In this document: one piece after another, positions 33,538 to 34,537 of the stretch
How positions within the stretch are numbered: position 1 is the first letter of the stretch
Layout: the number at the start of each line of letters is the position of its first letter
Source of the DNA: Buttiauxella sp. B2
GTDB lineage: Bacteria > Pseudomonadota > Gammaproteobacteria > Enterobacterales > Enterobacteriaceae
Direction: 5' to 3'
NCBI RefSeq assembly: GCF_006376615.1
Contig: NZ_VEXQ01000029.1
Coordinates: 1-34,537, forward strand
Length of the DNA: 34,537 nucleotides
Made by a program: the position numbers and the translations under genes
Notes under the pieces: generated by a model
Told to the model about the DNA's origin: nothing
The model's input: only the letters and a program-made list of their open reading frames with translations
Databases searched by the model: none

Positions 33538-34537
33538 ACTGCTATGTAAGGTATATCGGCGTCGTTGACAAAGACGACCGGATTCATGCTGTGGAGTTTA
33601 CTCGGGGTCTGAACATCATTACCGGGAAGTCTTCGACAGGTAAGAGTGCTATCCTGGAAATCTTCGACTATTGCCTGGGCAGCAGCGAAGACACTATTCC
33701 TGATGGCAAGCTGACCGAGCGCGGCAAGACATTTTTCACCGTCCTGCAATTCCCCACGCTGACCTTGGTAACAGGGCGTACAGCAGCTTCCAAACGCTGC
33801 TTCTTGCGCGAAGTCACTGGGACAGAGGCGGACAACATTCTTGAGCTCATGGGGCACGTCGAATATTTCTTCGATGAACGACACTATATTCACAAAGATC
33901 AGTTCTTAAAGAGCCTAGGCAAGTTCTTCGGTATCACGATGGAGAACATTGATACAGACCCAATGTATAAGCAGGTCACAGGGGCCAAAGGTGCGACGCC
34001 GTCCGTGCGCAGCTTCCCGTCATTTATGCTGCAGCACCAGAATCTGGTCGCGAATAAGCATGCGATTTTCTACCGTTTCGACGAGAAGGTTAAACGAGAC
34101 CAGGCGATCGACCACTTCAAGATTCTCATGGGGATCGTGAAGGAAGATTACTTTGATGTGTATAAAGATCTGACCGAGGCGTCCTATGAGCTTCGGCGTG
34201 TTGAGCTGAAAATACCGAAAGACGACAAAGCGCGAGAGGTGACCATCGCGAAATTCAACAGACTGCTGGATCAGTACCAAGCTCTTGCAGGAAAGCCCAT
34301 CTTCGACATGACGGCAGATGAAATTTTCCTCAAGCCCAAGGAAGCACTCAGGCTCATGCTCGCGACCCCAGTTTACGTGGATGGTCTAGCCGACGACTAC
34401 GAGAAAACCCTCAACTCCTTGCGTGACCAGAAAGCCAAGCTTGTGGCCGAACTACGCTCAGCCATTGGCCGGCTGAACCTGCTGGAACGGTCTGTCGAGC
34501 AGGTCAAGGGGATCGGCACCTCGTACGCGTCACTGAC
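33534..34537 (+). CDS. DUF3732-type ABC ATPase of an ABC-3C system (partial, runs off the window)
   Basis: Open from ATG 33534 to the window edge (334 codons plus 2 bases), so the C-terminus is missing. The N-terminus holds GLNIITGKSSTGKSAILEIF, with Walker A G31-KSST-GKS38, and IFDYCLGS just after it, which is the pattern of DUF3732/RecN-like SMC-type ATPases. A coiled-coil-forming region follows from about residue 195 (VYKDLTEASYELRRVELK, later DDYEKTLNSLRDQKAKLVAE). The ABC signature and Walker B should lie beyond the window. It would power or sense DNA in the system encoded by the two upstream genes. Confidence 0.85.
   Translation, partial: MNCYVRYIGVVDKDDRIHAVEFTRGLNIITGKSSTGKSAILEIFDYCLGSSEDTIPDGKLTERGKTFFTVLQFPTLTLVTGRTAASKRCFLREVTGTEADNILELMGHVEYFFDERHYIHKDQFLKSLGKFFGITMENIDTDPMYKQVTGAKGATPSVRSFPSFMLQHQNLVANKHAIFYRFDEKVKRDQAIDHFKILMGIVKEDYFDVYKDLTEASYELRRVELKIPKDDKAREVTIAKFNRLLDQYQALAGKPIFDMTADEIFLKPKEALRLMLATPVYVDGLADDYEKTLNSLRDQKAKLVAELRSAIGRLNLLERSVEQVKGIGTSYASL

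Overview
The window is chromosomal DNA from a member of the Enterobacteriaceae. The left 20.6 kb has the E. coli K-12 gene order argQ-yqaB-yqaA-gshA-luxS-emrBAR-ygaHZY-proXWV-nrdFEIH-ygaM-ygaC-alaE, and the proteins are close to the E. coli ones in sequence and length. It is not E. coli: ygaY is intact, stpA and ygaV are not where E. coli has them, and several gene blocks are absent from that E. coli locus (a carboxymuconolactone-decarboxylase/MocR pair, a yghW homologue, a RIO kinase gene and a fimbrial cluster). The genus cannot be fixed from the sequence alone.

Layout. 1-3.6 kb: tRNA-Arg(ACG), the sugar-phosphatase/membrane pair yqaBA, gshA (TTG start), the sigmaE-type sRNA MicA on the minus strand, and luxS. 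3.6-9.5 kb, minus strand: the EmrRAB multidrug efflux operon, the YgaZH branched-chain amino acid exporter, and an intact MFS transporter (YgaY). 9.6-13.1 kb, minus strand: the osmotically induced ProU betaine/proline ABC importer, with a recognisable P2-type promoter. 13.3-17.1 kb, minus strand: the class Ib ribonucleotide reductase operon nrdHIEF, with two NrdR-box-like sites upstream. 17.3-20.6 kb: a divergent CMD/MocR pair, then ygaM, ygaC and alaE. 20.6-23.4 kb: a patchwork of yghW, a small DUF2158-like gene, ygaP, a start-less gene remnant and a RIO kinase, with terminator-like repeats between modules.

23.4-31.3 kb is a self-contained fimbrial module. A divergent PilZ-LuxR pair resembling Klebsiella MrkH/MrkI sits on the minus strand. 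A four-gene chaperone-usher operon (major pilin, chaperone, usher, two-domain tip adhesin) runs on the plus strand and is followed by an EAL phosphodiesterase (MrkJ-like) that keeps all expected catalytic residues. The module therefore carries a c-di-GMP reader, a partner transcription factor, the structural genes and a c-di-GMP eraser. Similar terminator-containing direct repeats lie at both of its edges.

31.3-34.5 kb: a remnant of an IS3-family transposase gene, then a tightly overlapping three-gene operon: a predicted PD-(D/E)xK nuclease-like protein, a small middle component, and a DUF3732-type ABC ATPase cut by the window edge. This fits an ABC three-component (ABC-3C) system, a class predicted to act in defence against phages or plasmids, and it is the most novel part of the window.
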